A DNA stretch of 8,942 nucleotides from Schaalia odontolytica (GTDB taxonomy: Bacteria; Actinomycetota; Actinomycetes; Actinomycetales; Actinomycetaceae). This document shows, piece after piece, positions 1 through 5,999 of the stretch (the first letter of the stretch is position 1; each line of letters begins with the position of its first letter). Under the pieces are notes generated by a model. It ran no database searches and was not told the origin of the DNA. It saw nothing but the letters and a program-made list of their open reading frames with translations. Location of the stretch: assembly GCA_958415245.1 (NCBI GenBank), contig CATYYP010000059.1:1-8942 (forward strand), written 5' to 3'. Made by a program: the position numbers and the translations under genes.

Positions 1-1698
1 CTGTGGCGCGAGGAGGACGGTGGCAACCCGCCGATCCTGTTCAACTTCTTCAACAACTTCTACGGCATGGGCGGCCAGACCTTCGGCGAGACCATGGGCT
101 ACGAGATCCTCGCCCGCGTGGGCGCTGCCCTCAACCCCGAGGCCATGCACGCCGAGCGCGTCGATGGCCTCAACCCGCTGGCCGTCGCGGATGCGACCAC
201 CCGCAAGAAGAAGATCCTCGAGGAGGGCCGCGGCCCCGTCCTCATGGACACCATCACCTACCGCTTCTCCGGCCACTCGCCGTCGGACGCCTCCTCGTAC
301 CGCACGAAGGAAGAGGTCGAGCTGTGGGAGCAGGTGGACTGCATCAAGGAGTACAGCAACCTGCTCATCTCCAACGGCCTGACCACGCAGGACGAGATCG
401 ACGGCTACACGGCCTCGCTGACCGAGAAGCTCGTCAAGGTTCTCAAGCTCTCGATCGACGACGAGACCACCCCGCGCGTTGCCGACGGCTACATCGACTC
501 CGTCATGTTCTCCAACGAGAAGGTCGAGGCCTTCGACGACGCGACCCCCGAGATCGACCTCGAGGACAACCCGCGCGTCAAGGCGCTGGCCAAGAAGGTG
601 CGCACCTCCGTCGACGAGAACGGCAAGCCCGTCTCCAAGATGCGCATGTACCAGTTCCGTGACGGCCTGTTCGAGGCCATGCTGCACCGCTTCAAGACCG
701 ACCCGACGATGGCCGCATGGGGCGAGGAAAACCGCGACTGGGGCGGCGCCTTCGCCGTCTACCGTGGCCTGACCGAGGCCCTGCCTTACCGTCGCCTGTT
801 CAACTCGCCCATCGCCGAGGCCTCGATCGTGGGCGCCGGCGTCGGCTACGCGATGGCCGGTGGCCGCGCGGTCGTCGAGCTCATGTACTGCGACTTCCTG
901 GGCCGCTCCGGTGACGAGGTCTTCAACCAGATGGCCAAGTGGCAGTCGATGAGCGCCGGCCTGCTCAAGATGCCTCTCGTCCTGCGCGTGTCCGTGGGCG
1001 CGAAGTACGGTGCTCAGCACTCCCAGGACTGGAGCGCGCTCGTCGCTCACATCCCGGGCCTGAAGGTCTACTTCCCGACGACCCCGACCGACGCCAAGGG
1101 TATGCTCAACCTGGCGCTGGCCGGCACCGACCCGGTCGTGTTCCTCGAAAGCCAGAAGCTCTACGACAAGGGCGAGGACTTCGAGCCCGGCGGCGTGCCC
1201 GAGGGCTACTACGAGACCGAAGAGGGCGAGCCGGCGATCCGCCGCGAGGGCACCGACATCACGATCGCTGCCTACGGTGCGACCGTGTACAAGGCCCTCG
1301 AGGCCGCTGACGTCCTGGCTGAGAAGTACGGCCTGAGCGCCGAGGTCATCGACCTGCGCTTCGTCGCCCCGCTCAACTACGACAAGCTCATCGCCTCCGT
1401 GAAGAAGACCGGTCGCCTGGTCCTCACCTCGGACGCCGTCGAGCGTGGCTCCTTCCTCAACACGGTCGCCGCCAACGTGCAGACCCTGGCCTTCGACGCG
1501 CTCGACGCGCCGATCGCGGTCGTGGCCTCGCGCAACGGCATCACGCCCGGACCCGAGATGGAGTCGTACTTCTTCCCGCAGGTCTCCTGGATCCTCGACG
1601 CGATTCACGAGCGCATCCTCCCGCTGCCCGGCCACGTGCCCACCACGAAGCACGCGACCGAGGCCGAAATCGCGCGCCTGAACCGCGCGGGACTCTGA
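1..1698 (+). CDS. 2-oxoacid dehydrogenase E1 component, fused alpha and beta subunits (5' partial)
   Basis: The frame is open at the left edge and 565 residues are visible before TGA at 1696. Residues about 1-200 look like the C-terminal half of an E1 alpha subunit: an [12 protein letters not shown] stretch (NN at 18-19, the usual vveNNxY strand) and [11 protein letters not shown] around 86-96, the conserved YR..GHS loop, followed by [10 protein letters not shown]. From about residue 215 the chain continues as an E1 beta subunit: [19 protein letters not shown], then GAQHSQDW with the expected catalytic-type His at 340, [20 protein letters not shown], and a C-terminal transketolase-type domain. 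Such enzymes use thiamine diphosphate to decarboxylate a 2-oxoacid or cleave a diketone and pass the acyl unit to lipoyl-E2. The fused order is clear; the substrate is not, and no E2 or E3 gene is in view. The alpha-part GDG thiamine diphosphate motif lies upstream of the window. A strong hairpin follows the stop. Confidence 0.9.
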   Translation: MWREEDGGNPPILFNFFNNFYGMGGQTFGETMGYEILARVGAALNPEAMHAERVDGLNPLAVADATTRKKKILEEGRGPVLMDTITYRFSGHSPSDASSYRTKEEVELWEQVDCIKEYSNLLISNGLTTQDEIDGYTASLTEKLVKVLKLSIDDETTPRVADGYIDSVMFSNEKVEAFDDATPEIDLEDNPRVKALAKKVRTSVDENGKPVSKMRMYQFRDGLFEAMLHRFKTDPTMAAWGEENRDWGGAFAVYRGLTEALPYRRLFNSPIAEASIVGAGVGYAMAGGRAVVELMYCDFLGRSGDEVFNQMAKWQSMSAGLLKMPLVLRVSVGAKYGAQHSQDWSALVAHIPGLKVYFPTTPTDAKGMLNLALAGTDPVVFLESQKLYDKGEDFEPGGVPEGYYETEEGEPAIRREGTDITIAAYGATVYKALEAADVLAEKYGLSAEVIDLRFVAPLNYDKLIASVKKTGRLVLTSDAVERGSFLNTVAANVQTLAFDALDAPIAVVASRNGITPGPEMESYFFPQVSWILDAIHERILPLPGHVPTTKHATEAEIARLNRAGL

Positions 1699-1704
1699 GG
1701 CGCT

Positions 1705-1738
1705 GGGGGCGGGCCGTTCCCCTTTCCGGCCCGCCCCC
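1705..1738 (+). terminator. GC-rich hairpin after the E1 gene
   Basis: A perfect 12-bp stem (GGGGGCGGGCCG at 1705-1716 pairing with 1727-1738) closes a 10-base loop, 6 bases after the E1 stop codon. No T-tract follows, as is common for hairpin terminators in high-GC actinobacteria. The stem sequence differs from the CGAGGCCGGGG hairpins elsewhere in this window. It is probably the terminator, or an mRNA 3'-end stabiliser, of the upstream transcript. Confidence 0.65.
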
Positions 1739-1769
1739 GTCCTTGGCTCGCATTCCCTGACGCGAGCCC

Positions 1770-1813
1770 GCGAGGCCGGGGCTACACTCCTCCTCACCGT
1801 GCCCCGGCCTCGC
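1770..1813. repeat. Palindromic hairpin, shared-core repeat copy 1
   Basis: A perfect 13-bp inverted repeat: GCGAGGCCGGGGC at 1770-1782 and its complement at 1801-1813, with an 18-base spacer. The core CGAGGCCGGGG recurs in hairpins at 4235, 5909 and 6861. It may be a second terminator behind the E1 gene. However, a possible -10 element (TACACT, 1783-1788) sits in its loop just upstream of the PHP gene, so an operator or attenuator role is also possible. Sequence alone does not decide. Confidence 0.6.
1780..1788 (+). promoter_or_regulatory. Possible promoter for the PHP-SDR genes
   Basis: GGCTACACT contains a TACACT -10-like hexamer at 1783-1788, about 80 bases before the chosen PHP start. 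The best -35-like hexamer, CTGACG at 1757-1762, gives a 20-base spacer, which is longer than usual. The two hairpins between the E1 and PHP genes imply that the PHP gene needs its own start, which is the main reason for listing this weak candidate. Confidence 0.25.
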
Positions 1814-1869
1814 CCACATACTTGTTTCAATACCGTTTTTCTCCACCCAACGAAGAGATGGCAGAACCC

Positions 1870-3177
1870 ATGGACATCACCAACGACCCGGCAGCAACCC
1901 CGGCCCAGCGCATCGAGGCGCTGCGCGCCGGCGTGGCCGACGAGCACTTCCCCAGCTGGGTGCCCGAGTCGAACAACCACATCCACACGTGCTTCTCGTT
2001 CAGCCCCTACACGCCCACGCACGCCGCCCTGCTGGCGCGCCGCAACGGCCTGCGCGTTGTTGGCTCGGTCGACCACGACTCGATCGGCGCTGCCGCTGAG
2101 ATGAGCGAGGCGACCCGCATCCTGGGCATGGGTTCCGTCACCGGCTTCGAGATCCGCGCCCGCTTCGGCGAGGGCACGCCGCTCGCGCAGCGCAAGCTCA
2201 ACAACCCCGATTCCGAGGGCGTCGCCTACATGACGGTTCAGGGCGTGCCCGCTCCGGCCCGCGAGAAGGTCGCCGAGTGGCTCGCCCCCAAGCGCGCCGC
2301 ACGCCTGGAGCGCACCCTCGCCATGGCCGAGCGCGCCAACAAGATCCTCACCGACCTGGGCCTGGAGCCCTTCGACCCGCAGGTGGACATGGTCGGCATC
2401 TCCCAGTACGCCAATGGCGGCGGGATCACCGAGCGCCACCTGCTGGCCGCCATGGCCTCGGCCCTCATCCGCGGTTTCGGCCGCGGTCCCGCCCTGGTCC
2501 AGGGCCTGGATTCGATGGGCGTCGAGATCCCCGAGTCGCTCGCGCGCGTCCTGTCCGACGCCGACAACCCGCACCTCATGTACGACCTGCTGGGCGTCCT
2601 GAAGGCCAACTACCTGGATCGCATCTACATCCAGCCCACCGACGAGCTGCCGAGCGCGGCTGAGGTCGTCGAGTTCGCCGACTCGGTCGGTGCGATCGCC
2701 ACCTACGCCTACCTGGGCGACGTGTCGGCCTCGCCGACCGGCGACAAGAAGGCCGAGAAGTTCGAGGACGCGTTCCTCGACGAGCTCTTCGAGTACATGG
2801 AGTCGATCGGCCTGCGCGCCGTCACCTACATGCCCCCGCGCAACACCCCCGAGCAGCTCGAGCGCATCCACGCGCTCGCGGCCGCACACGGCATGCTCGA
2901 AATCTCGGGCGTGGACATCAACCAGCCGCGCCAGCGCTTCACCTGCGAGGAGCTGCGGCGTCCTGAGTTCGCGGATCTCAACGAGGCCACGTGGGCCCTC
3001 GTCGCACACGAGGCCCTGTCCTCCGTGGATCCCTCCCTGCACCTGCTGGGCCGCACGGGTCGCCTGACCCCCGAGGCCCTCGCCGAGCGCATCAGCCAGT
3101 ACGCACCCCTGGGCCGCGCGATTGCCGACGGCGAGGACGCCGCCGCTGTTGCCGCCCGAGCCACATCGATTAACTGA
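1870..3177 (+). CDS. PHP-domain protein (putative metal-dependent phosphoesterase)
   Basis: This encodes 435 residues from ATG 1870. PHP motif I is NHIHT (H37, H39), motif II is SVDHDS (D68, H69), and a GFEIRA stretch gives the usual Glu (E94). These mark the polymerase-and-histidinol-phosphatase fold, a metal-dependent phosphoesterase family. Where most PHP proteins have an AHP motif the chain reads TYAYLGD (Y281). Where they have GSDxH it reads GVDINQ (D349, N351), so two usual His ligands are replaced. Between residues about 120 and 250 there is a helical insertion (KRAARLERTLAMAERANK; GGGITERHLLAAMASALI). Start choice: GAAGAG at 1852-1857 touches the in-frame ATG at 1858, too close to use, but stands 12 bases before ATG 1870. 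ATG 1858 and TTG 1822 remain possible. The SDR gene follows after 27 bases, so the two are probably co-transcribed. The substrate is unknown; a sugar-phosphate step is suggested only by context. Confidence 0.85.
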   Translation: MDITNDPAATPAQRIEALRAGVADEHFPSWVPESNNHIHTCFSFSPYTPTHAALLARRNGLRVVGSVDHDSIGAAAEMSEATRILGMGSVTGFEIRARFGEGTPLAQRKLNNPDSEGVAYMTVQGVPAPAREKVAEWLAPKRAARLERTLAMAERANKILTDLGLEPFDPQVDMVGISQYANGGGITERHLLAAMASALIRGFGRGPALVQGLDSMGVEIPESLARVLSDADNPHLMYDLLGVLKANYLDRIYIQPTDELPSAAEVVEFADSVGAIATYAYLGDVSASPTGDKKAEKFEDAFLDELFEYMESIGLRAVTYMPPRNTPEQLERIHALAAAHGMLEISGVDINQPRQRFTCEELRRPEFADLNEATWALVAHEALSSVDPSLHLLGRTGRLTPEALAERISQYAPLGRAIADGEDAAAVAARATSIN

Positions 3178-3204
3178 CGAGTATCGTCAAGAAAGAGAGA
3201 CATC

Positions 3205-4227
3205 ATGAGTAACGCTCCCGAGGTACGCGGGCTCTTCCTTAAGGCCCTCGGCCGCCCGGTCATCGTGGCCCCCAGCTCGGCCGAGCCGACCGTCACCTTT
3301 GACGGCCCGCTCACCGAGGTCTGCCCCTGCTCCCTGAAGGAGACGGAGCTTCCCGTCGTCGTGCGCGCCGGCGAGGAGACCTTCGAGGTCCGCGCCACCG
3401 CCACGGGTGAGCGCGCCATCAACGGTCGCGTCGCCCTCGTCACGGGTGGTGCCCAGGGCTTCGGCGCGGAGATCGCGCGCGGCCTGGTGGACGCCGGCTG
3501 CTTCGTGTACGTCGCCGACCTGAACGGTGAAGGCGCTGCCGCGAAGGCGGCCGAACTCGGCGGCGAAGGCGTCGCCCACCCGATCACGGTCAACGTCGCC
3601 GACGAGGAATCCGTCGCCGCGATGGCCGCCGAGATCGAGCGCGTCACCGGCGGCCTCGACCTGGTCGTCTCCAACGCGGGCATCGTGCGCGCCGGCTCCG
3701 TCCTCGAGCAGGACGCCTCCGCGTTCCGCCTGTCCACGGACATCAACTACGTGGCGTTCTTCCTGGTCACCAAGCACCTGGGCCAGCTCCTGGCCCGCCA
3801 GCACTCGACCGCCCCCGAGTGGCTGACCGACATCATCCAGATCAACTCCAAGTCCGGCCTCGTCGGCTCGAACAAGAATGCCGCCTACGCGGGCTCGAAG
3901 TTCGGCGGCATCGGGCTGGTCCAGTCCTTCGCCCTCGAGATGGTTGCTCACGGCGTGAAGGTCAACGCGATCTGCCCCGGCAACTTCTACGACGGCCCGC
4001 TCTGGTCCGACCCGGACCGCGGCCTCTTCGTCCAGTACCTGAACTCCGGTAAGGTCCCCGGCGCCAAGACGGTCGCCGACGTCAAGGAGTTCTACGAGGC
4101 GAAGGTCCCCATGCGCCGCGGCGCCCAGGGAATCGACGTTCTGCGTGCGATCTTCTACATCGTTGAGCAGGAATACGAGACCGGCCAGGCCGTGCCCGTC
4201 ACGGGCGGCCAGGTGATGCTCTCCTGA
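3205..4227 (+). CDS. SDR-family oxidoreductase, sorbitol-6-phosphate 2-dehydrogenase-like, with N-terminal extension
   Basis: This encodes 340 residues. A classical short-chain dehydrogenase core begins near residue 73: nucleotide-binding TGGAQGFG at 80-87, D105 after the second strand (VADLN) suggesting NAD preference, NAG at 157-159, catalytic Ser215 (INSKSG), and Tyr228/Lys232 in YAGSK. The segment INSKSGLVGSNKNAAYAGSKFGG and the ending TGQAVPVTGGQVMLS resemble, from memory, the glucitol-6-phosphate dehydrogenase (SrlD/SorD) branch. A cytoplasmic polyol-phosphate/keto-sugar-phosphate interconversion is therefore likely. The first ~70 residues, with a CPC pair at 40-42, are extra compared with the usual ~260-residue SDR. 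ATG 3205 has AAAGAGAG at 3192-3199 with 5-base spacing, and no closer in-frame start fits the SDR core. It follows the PHP gene by 27 bases and ends 7 bases before a hairpin. The exact substrate is uncertain. Confidence 0.9.
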   Translation: MSNAPEVRGLFLKALGRPVIVAPSSAEPTVTFDGPLTEVCPCSLKETELPVVVRAGEETFEVRATATGERAINGRVALVTGGAQGFGAEIARGLVDAGCFVYVADLNGEGAAAKAAELGGEGVAHPITVNVADEESVAAMAAEIERVTGGLDLVVSNAGIVRAGSVLEQDASAFRLSTDINYVAFFLVTKHLGQLLARQHSTAPEWLTDIIQINSKSGLVGSNKNAAYAGSKFGGIGLVQSFALEMVAHGVKVNAICPGNFYDGPLWSDPDRGLFVQYLNSGKVPGAKTVADVKEFYEAKVPMRRGAQGIDVLRAIFYIVEQEYETGQAVPVTGGQVMLS

Positions 4228-4234
4228 CAGTGTC

Positions 4235-4282
4235 ACGAGGCCGGGGATCCCAGCGGGTTTCTCGCCAGCTCCCCGGCCTCGT
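4235..4282 (+). terminator. Hairpin after the SDR gene, shared-core repeat copy 2
   Basis: A perfect 13-bp stem (ACGAGGCCGGGGA at 4235-4247, complement at 4270-4282) has a 22-base loop and a pyrimidine-rich tail CCTTTCTT. It lies 7 bases after the SDR stop and 45 bases before the dehydrogenase start. The position fits a terminator or partial terminator that lowers read-through into the dehydrogenase gene. It has the same core and orientation as the 1770 hairpin. Confidence 0.65.
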
Positions 4283-4327
4283 CCTTTCTTCCCACGTCCA
4301 GTTGTTTTTCCAGTGAAAGAGTCAGTC

Positions 4328-4912
4328 ATGACCCAGATTCCCTCCACCCAGTACGCGATTCAGATCGTCGGCAAGGAAGAGTTCGTCGTTAACCCGGCGA
4401 AGCCCGTTGATCCCGTTGGGCCGACGCAGATCATGCTCGAGGTCGAAGCCTGCGGCATTTGCTTCTCTGATACGAAGCTGCTCCACCAGTTTGATGGCCA
4501 CCCGCGCAAGTCGGACGTGGTGGCGGGTATCGATCTGGACGCCCTCAAGGACATTCCGTCCTACCACCCGAACCAGGAGGCCGTGACGCCCGGCCATGAG
4601 CCCGTCGTCCGCGTCGTGCAGGTCGGCGAGAAGGTCACGCACTTCAAGGTCGGCGACCGTCTGCTGGTCCAGGCCGACTGGAAGCACCTGCGCACCGCGA
4701 AGTCGAACGGCGCGTTTGGCTACAACTTCGACGGCGCCCTCGAGGAGTTCGTCGTCGTCGACGAGCGCTGCGTCGTGTCCCCGGATGGGGAAGAGTTCCT
4801 CATCCACGTGTCGGAGGGCCCGTCGGCCGCGGCCGTCGGCCTCATCGAGCCCTGGGCGACCGTCGAGGTGGCCGCCTGCTGGTCGTCGGCGAGGGTGACA
4901 TCGACGCTCTGA
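4328..4912 (+). CDS. Zinc-binding alcohol dehydrogenase-like protein, N-terminal catalytic part
   Basis: ATG 4328 has GAAAGAG at 4315-4321 with 6-base spacing; the in-frame GTG at 4313 overlaps that site and is less likely. The 194-residue frame shows ACGICFSD with the zinc ligand C42, PGHEPVVRV with H90 and E91, GDRLLV, and IEPWA with E174, the Glu used as third zinc ligand in sorbitol-dehydrogenase-type enzymes. The four-Cys structural-zinc lobe of classical alcohol dehydrogenases is absent. Residues after about 180 (VAACWSSARVTSTL) are out-of-frame tail. The domain order and polyol-type ligand set suggest a polyol or keto-sugar-phosphate oxidoreductase, loosely like sorbose-1-phosphate reductase, but that assignment is tentative. 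Without the nucleotide-binding half this fragment should not be active alone. Confidence 0.8.
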   Translation: MTQIPSTQYAIQIVGKEEFVVNPAKPVDPVGPTQIMLEVEACGICFSDTKLLHQFDGHPRKSDVVAGIDLDALKDIPSYHPNQEAVTPGHEPVVRVVQVGEKVTHFKVGDRLLVQADWKHLRTAKSNGAFGYNFDGALEEFVVVDERCVVSPDGEEFLIHVSEGPSAAAVGLIEPWATVEVAACWSSARVTSTL

Positions 4913-4938
4913 CCGCCGAGCACAAGCCCGCCGAGGTC

Positions 4939-5889
4939 GTGCGCGTTGCCGCCGACGCCATCGAGGGCGTCGAGGGCGAGTTCGACGACATCGTGTTCTT
5001 CGGCGCGGACGCCGACGCCATCGAGAAGGCCGCGCTCCTGATCGGCACCCGCGGCACCATGTGTGTCGTCCTGGGTGGCGAGAAGATCTCGCGCAAGGTG
5101 TCCCTGGACATCGGCCGCGTCCACTACGACTTCACCCGCTTCTGCGGCACGACCGGCTCGGACCCGCGCGAGGGCTACGCCTGGATCCCCGCCAACGGCG
5201 ACCTGCGCGAGAACGACAAGTGCGTCTTCGTCGGCGCCGCGGGCCCGATGGGCGTCATGCACACGATGCGCGCCGTCACCTCGGGTGTTCCCGGCCTCAG
5301 CGTCGTTGGTACGGACCTGTCGGACGAGCGCCTGGCCAACCTGACGAAGGTCGTCGGCCCGACCGCCGAGAAGAACGGCGTGCCGCTGGACATCGTCAAC
5401 ACCTCCTCGACGCCCCTGGAGTACGGCTACACCTACGCGACGTGCCTCGTGCCCGTCCCGGCGCTGGTCTCCCAGGCCGTCGACCTGCTGGCTGAGGGCG
5501 GCATCCTGAACGCGTTCGCCGGTATCCCGGCCGGCACGTTCGGCGACTTCGACCTGCAGGGCATCATCGAGCGCCAGATCTTCATGCTGGGCACCTCCGG
5601 ATCGGACGTCTCCGACATGCGCACGGTCCTGCGCAAGATCGAGGCTGGCATCATCGACACCACGATCTCCCTGTGGGCGATCACCGGCATGGCGGGCTTC
5701 GGCGACGCCATCAACGCGGTGATGGACCGTACCTCGGGCGGCAAGATCATGGTCTTCCCGATGATGCACGACCTGGGCCTGACCCCCGTGTCTGAGCTCG
5801 CCGAGAAGCTGCCGACCGTCGCCGCGAAGCTCGACGCCGCCGGCCTGTGGACCAAGGAGGCTGAGGAGGCGCTGCTCGCCACCCGCTGA
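4939..5889 (+). CDS. Zinc-binding dehydrogenase-like protein, nucleotide-binding part
   Basis: The first usable start in this frame is GTG 4939 (316 residues), but recognisable homology already begins near 4867 (GGRLLVVGEGD), so it is the downstream part of the broken dehydrogenase. The first section, FDDIVFFGADADAIEKAALL through GTMCVVLGG to RVHYDFTRFCGTTGSDP, looks like the late strands of a Rossmann domain and the usual GTTGS region. A second, more complete unit follows: ENDKCVFVGAAGPMGVMHTMRAV (glycine-rich turn encoded around 5224-5253), GLSVVGTDLS, GGILNAFAGIP, IFMLGTSGSD and GGKIMVFPM. Two Rossmann-like units in tandem would explain the extra length. No Shine-Dalgarno precedes GTG 4939, so separate translation is doubtful. 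A T-tailed hairpin follows the stop. Confidence 0.75.
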   Translation: MRVAADAIEGVEGEFDDIVFFGADADAIEKAALLIGTRGTMCVVLGGEKISRKVSLDIGRVHYDFTRFCGTTGSDPREGYAWIPANGDLRENDKCVFVGAAGPMGVMHTMRAVTSGVPGLSVVGTDLSDERLANLTKVVGPTAEKNGVPLDIVNTSSTPLEYGYTYATCLVPVPALVSQAVDLLAEGGILNAFAGIPAGTFGDFDLQGIIERQIFMLGTSGSDVSDMRTVLRKIEAGIIDTTISLWAITGMAGFGDAINAVMDRTSGGKIMVFPMMHDLGLTPVSELAEKLPTVAAKLDAAGLWTKEAEEALLATR

Positions 5890-5908
5890 GCGCTCCGCCT
5901 CGACCTTC

Positions 5909-5951
5909 GCCCCGGCCTCGTCTGTTTCGACGAGGCCGGGGCCTTCTTTCT
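5909..5951 (+). terminator. Strong intrinsic terminator after the dehydrogenase, shared-core repeat copy 3
   Basis: A perfect 14-bp stem (GCCCCGGCCTCGTC at 5909-5922, complement at 5929-5942) closes a 6-base loop and is followed by the T-rich tail CTTCTTTCT. It starts 20 bases after the dehydrogenase stop. It is the best-formed rho-independent terminator in the window and ends the metabolic cluster. Confidence 0.85.
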
Positions 5952-5953
5952 CT

Positions 5954-5961
5954 GGGACAAT
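5954..5961 (+). promoter_or_regulatory. Possible -10 element for the hypothetical gene
   Basis: GGGACAAT carries a GACAAT -10-like hexamer at 5956-5961, right behind the terminator tail and about 40 bases before the start codon. There is no convincing -35, since the region is occupied by the terminator stem. A start here would give a leader of about 30 bases. This is a weak call, resting mainly on the fact that the gene has a terminator upstream and needs its own promoter. Confidence 0.3.
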
Positions 5962-5987
5962 GAGGGGGCAAGCGTTGTGTTGCGAAC

Positions 5988-5994
5988 AAGGAGG
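5988..5994 (+). promoter_or_regulatory. Strong Shine-Dalgarno fixing the start at 6000
   Basis: AAGGAGG, a full match to the anti-Shine-Dalgarno, stands 5 bases before ATG 6000. The genes of the upstream cluster instead use weaker GAAAGAG-type sites. Confidence 0.85.
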
Positions 5995-5999
5995 TTCCC

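Larger units (their letters stand above)
4328..5889 (+). pseudogene. Zinc-type medium-chain dehydrogenase, reading frame broken near 4866
   Basis: Two adjacent frames together make one medium-chain dehydrogenase. Frame 2 (from ATG 4328) carries the GroES-like catalytic domain and runs off after EPWATVE into a nonsense tail ending at TGA 4910. Frame 1 resumes with GGRLLVVGEGD from about 4867 and continues to TGA 5887. In relatives the EPWA segment is normally followed by roughly a dozen residues before the first Rossmann strand. A loss of 3k+1 bases, perhaps about 40, at 4865-4870 would therefore explain both the frame change and the missing residues. No slippery heptamer is visible, so programmed frameshifting is unlikely. 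Codon use stays gene-like on both sides, so the break is either recent or a sequencing/assembly error. An intact product would be well over 520 residues, much longer than the usual 340-410. Confidence 0.75.

Noticed and set aside
1822..1869. Upstream TTG (1822) or ATG (1858) start for the PHP gene
   Set aside because: TTG 1822 has no ribosome binding site. ATG 1858 is directly adjacent to the GAAGAG site, which cannot serve it. ATG 1870 fits better, though not decisively.
3187..4347. Long minus-strand frame (386 residues) opposite the SDR gene
   Set aside because: The complementary strand carries clear SDR motifs. The antisense frame stays open because of G/C-rich third positions and shows only low-complexity Gly/Asp/Val-rich sequence.
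4855..4875. Programmed -1 ribosomal frameshift at the dehydrogenase break
   Set aside because: There is no X XXY YYZ slippery heptamer or obvious stimulatory structure, and residues appear to be missing at the junction, which a simple frameshift would not explain.
4720..5769. Minus-strand frame of 349 residues over the dehydrogenase
   Set aside because: It is an antisense shadow of a high-GC gene, with no motif and a His/Asp/Arg-biased composition.
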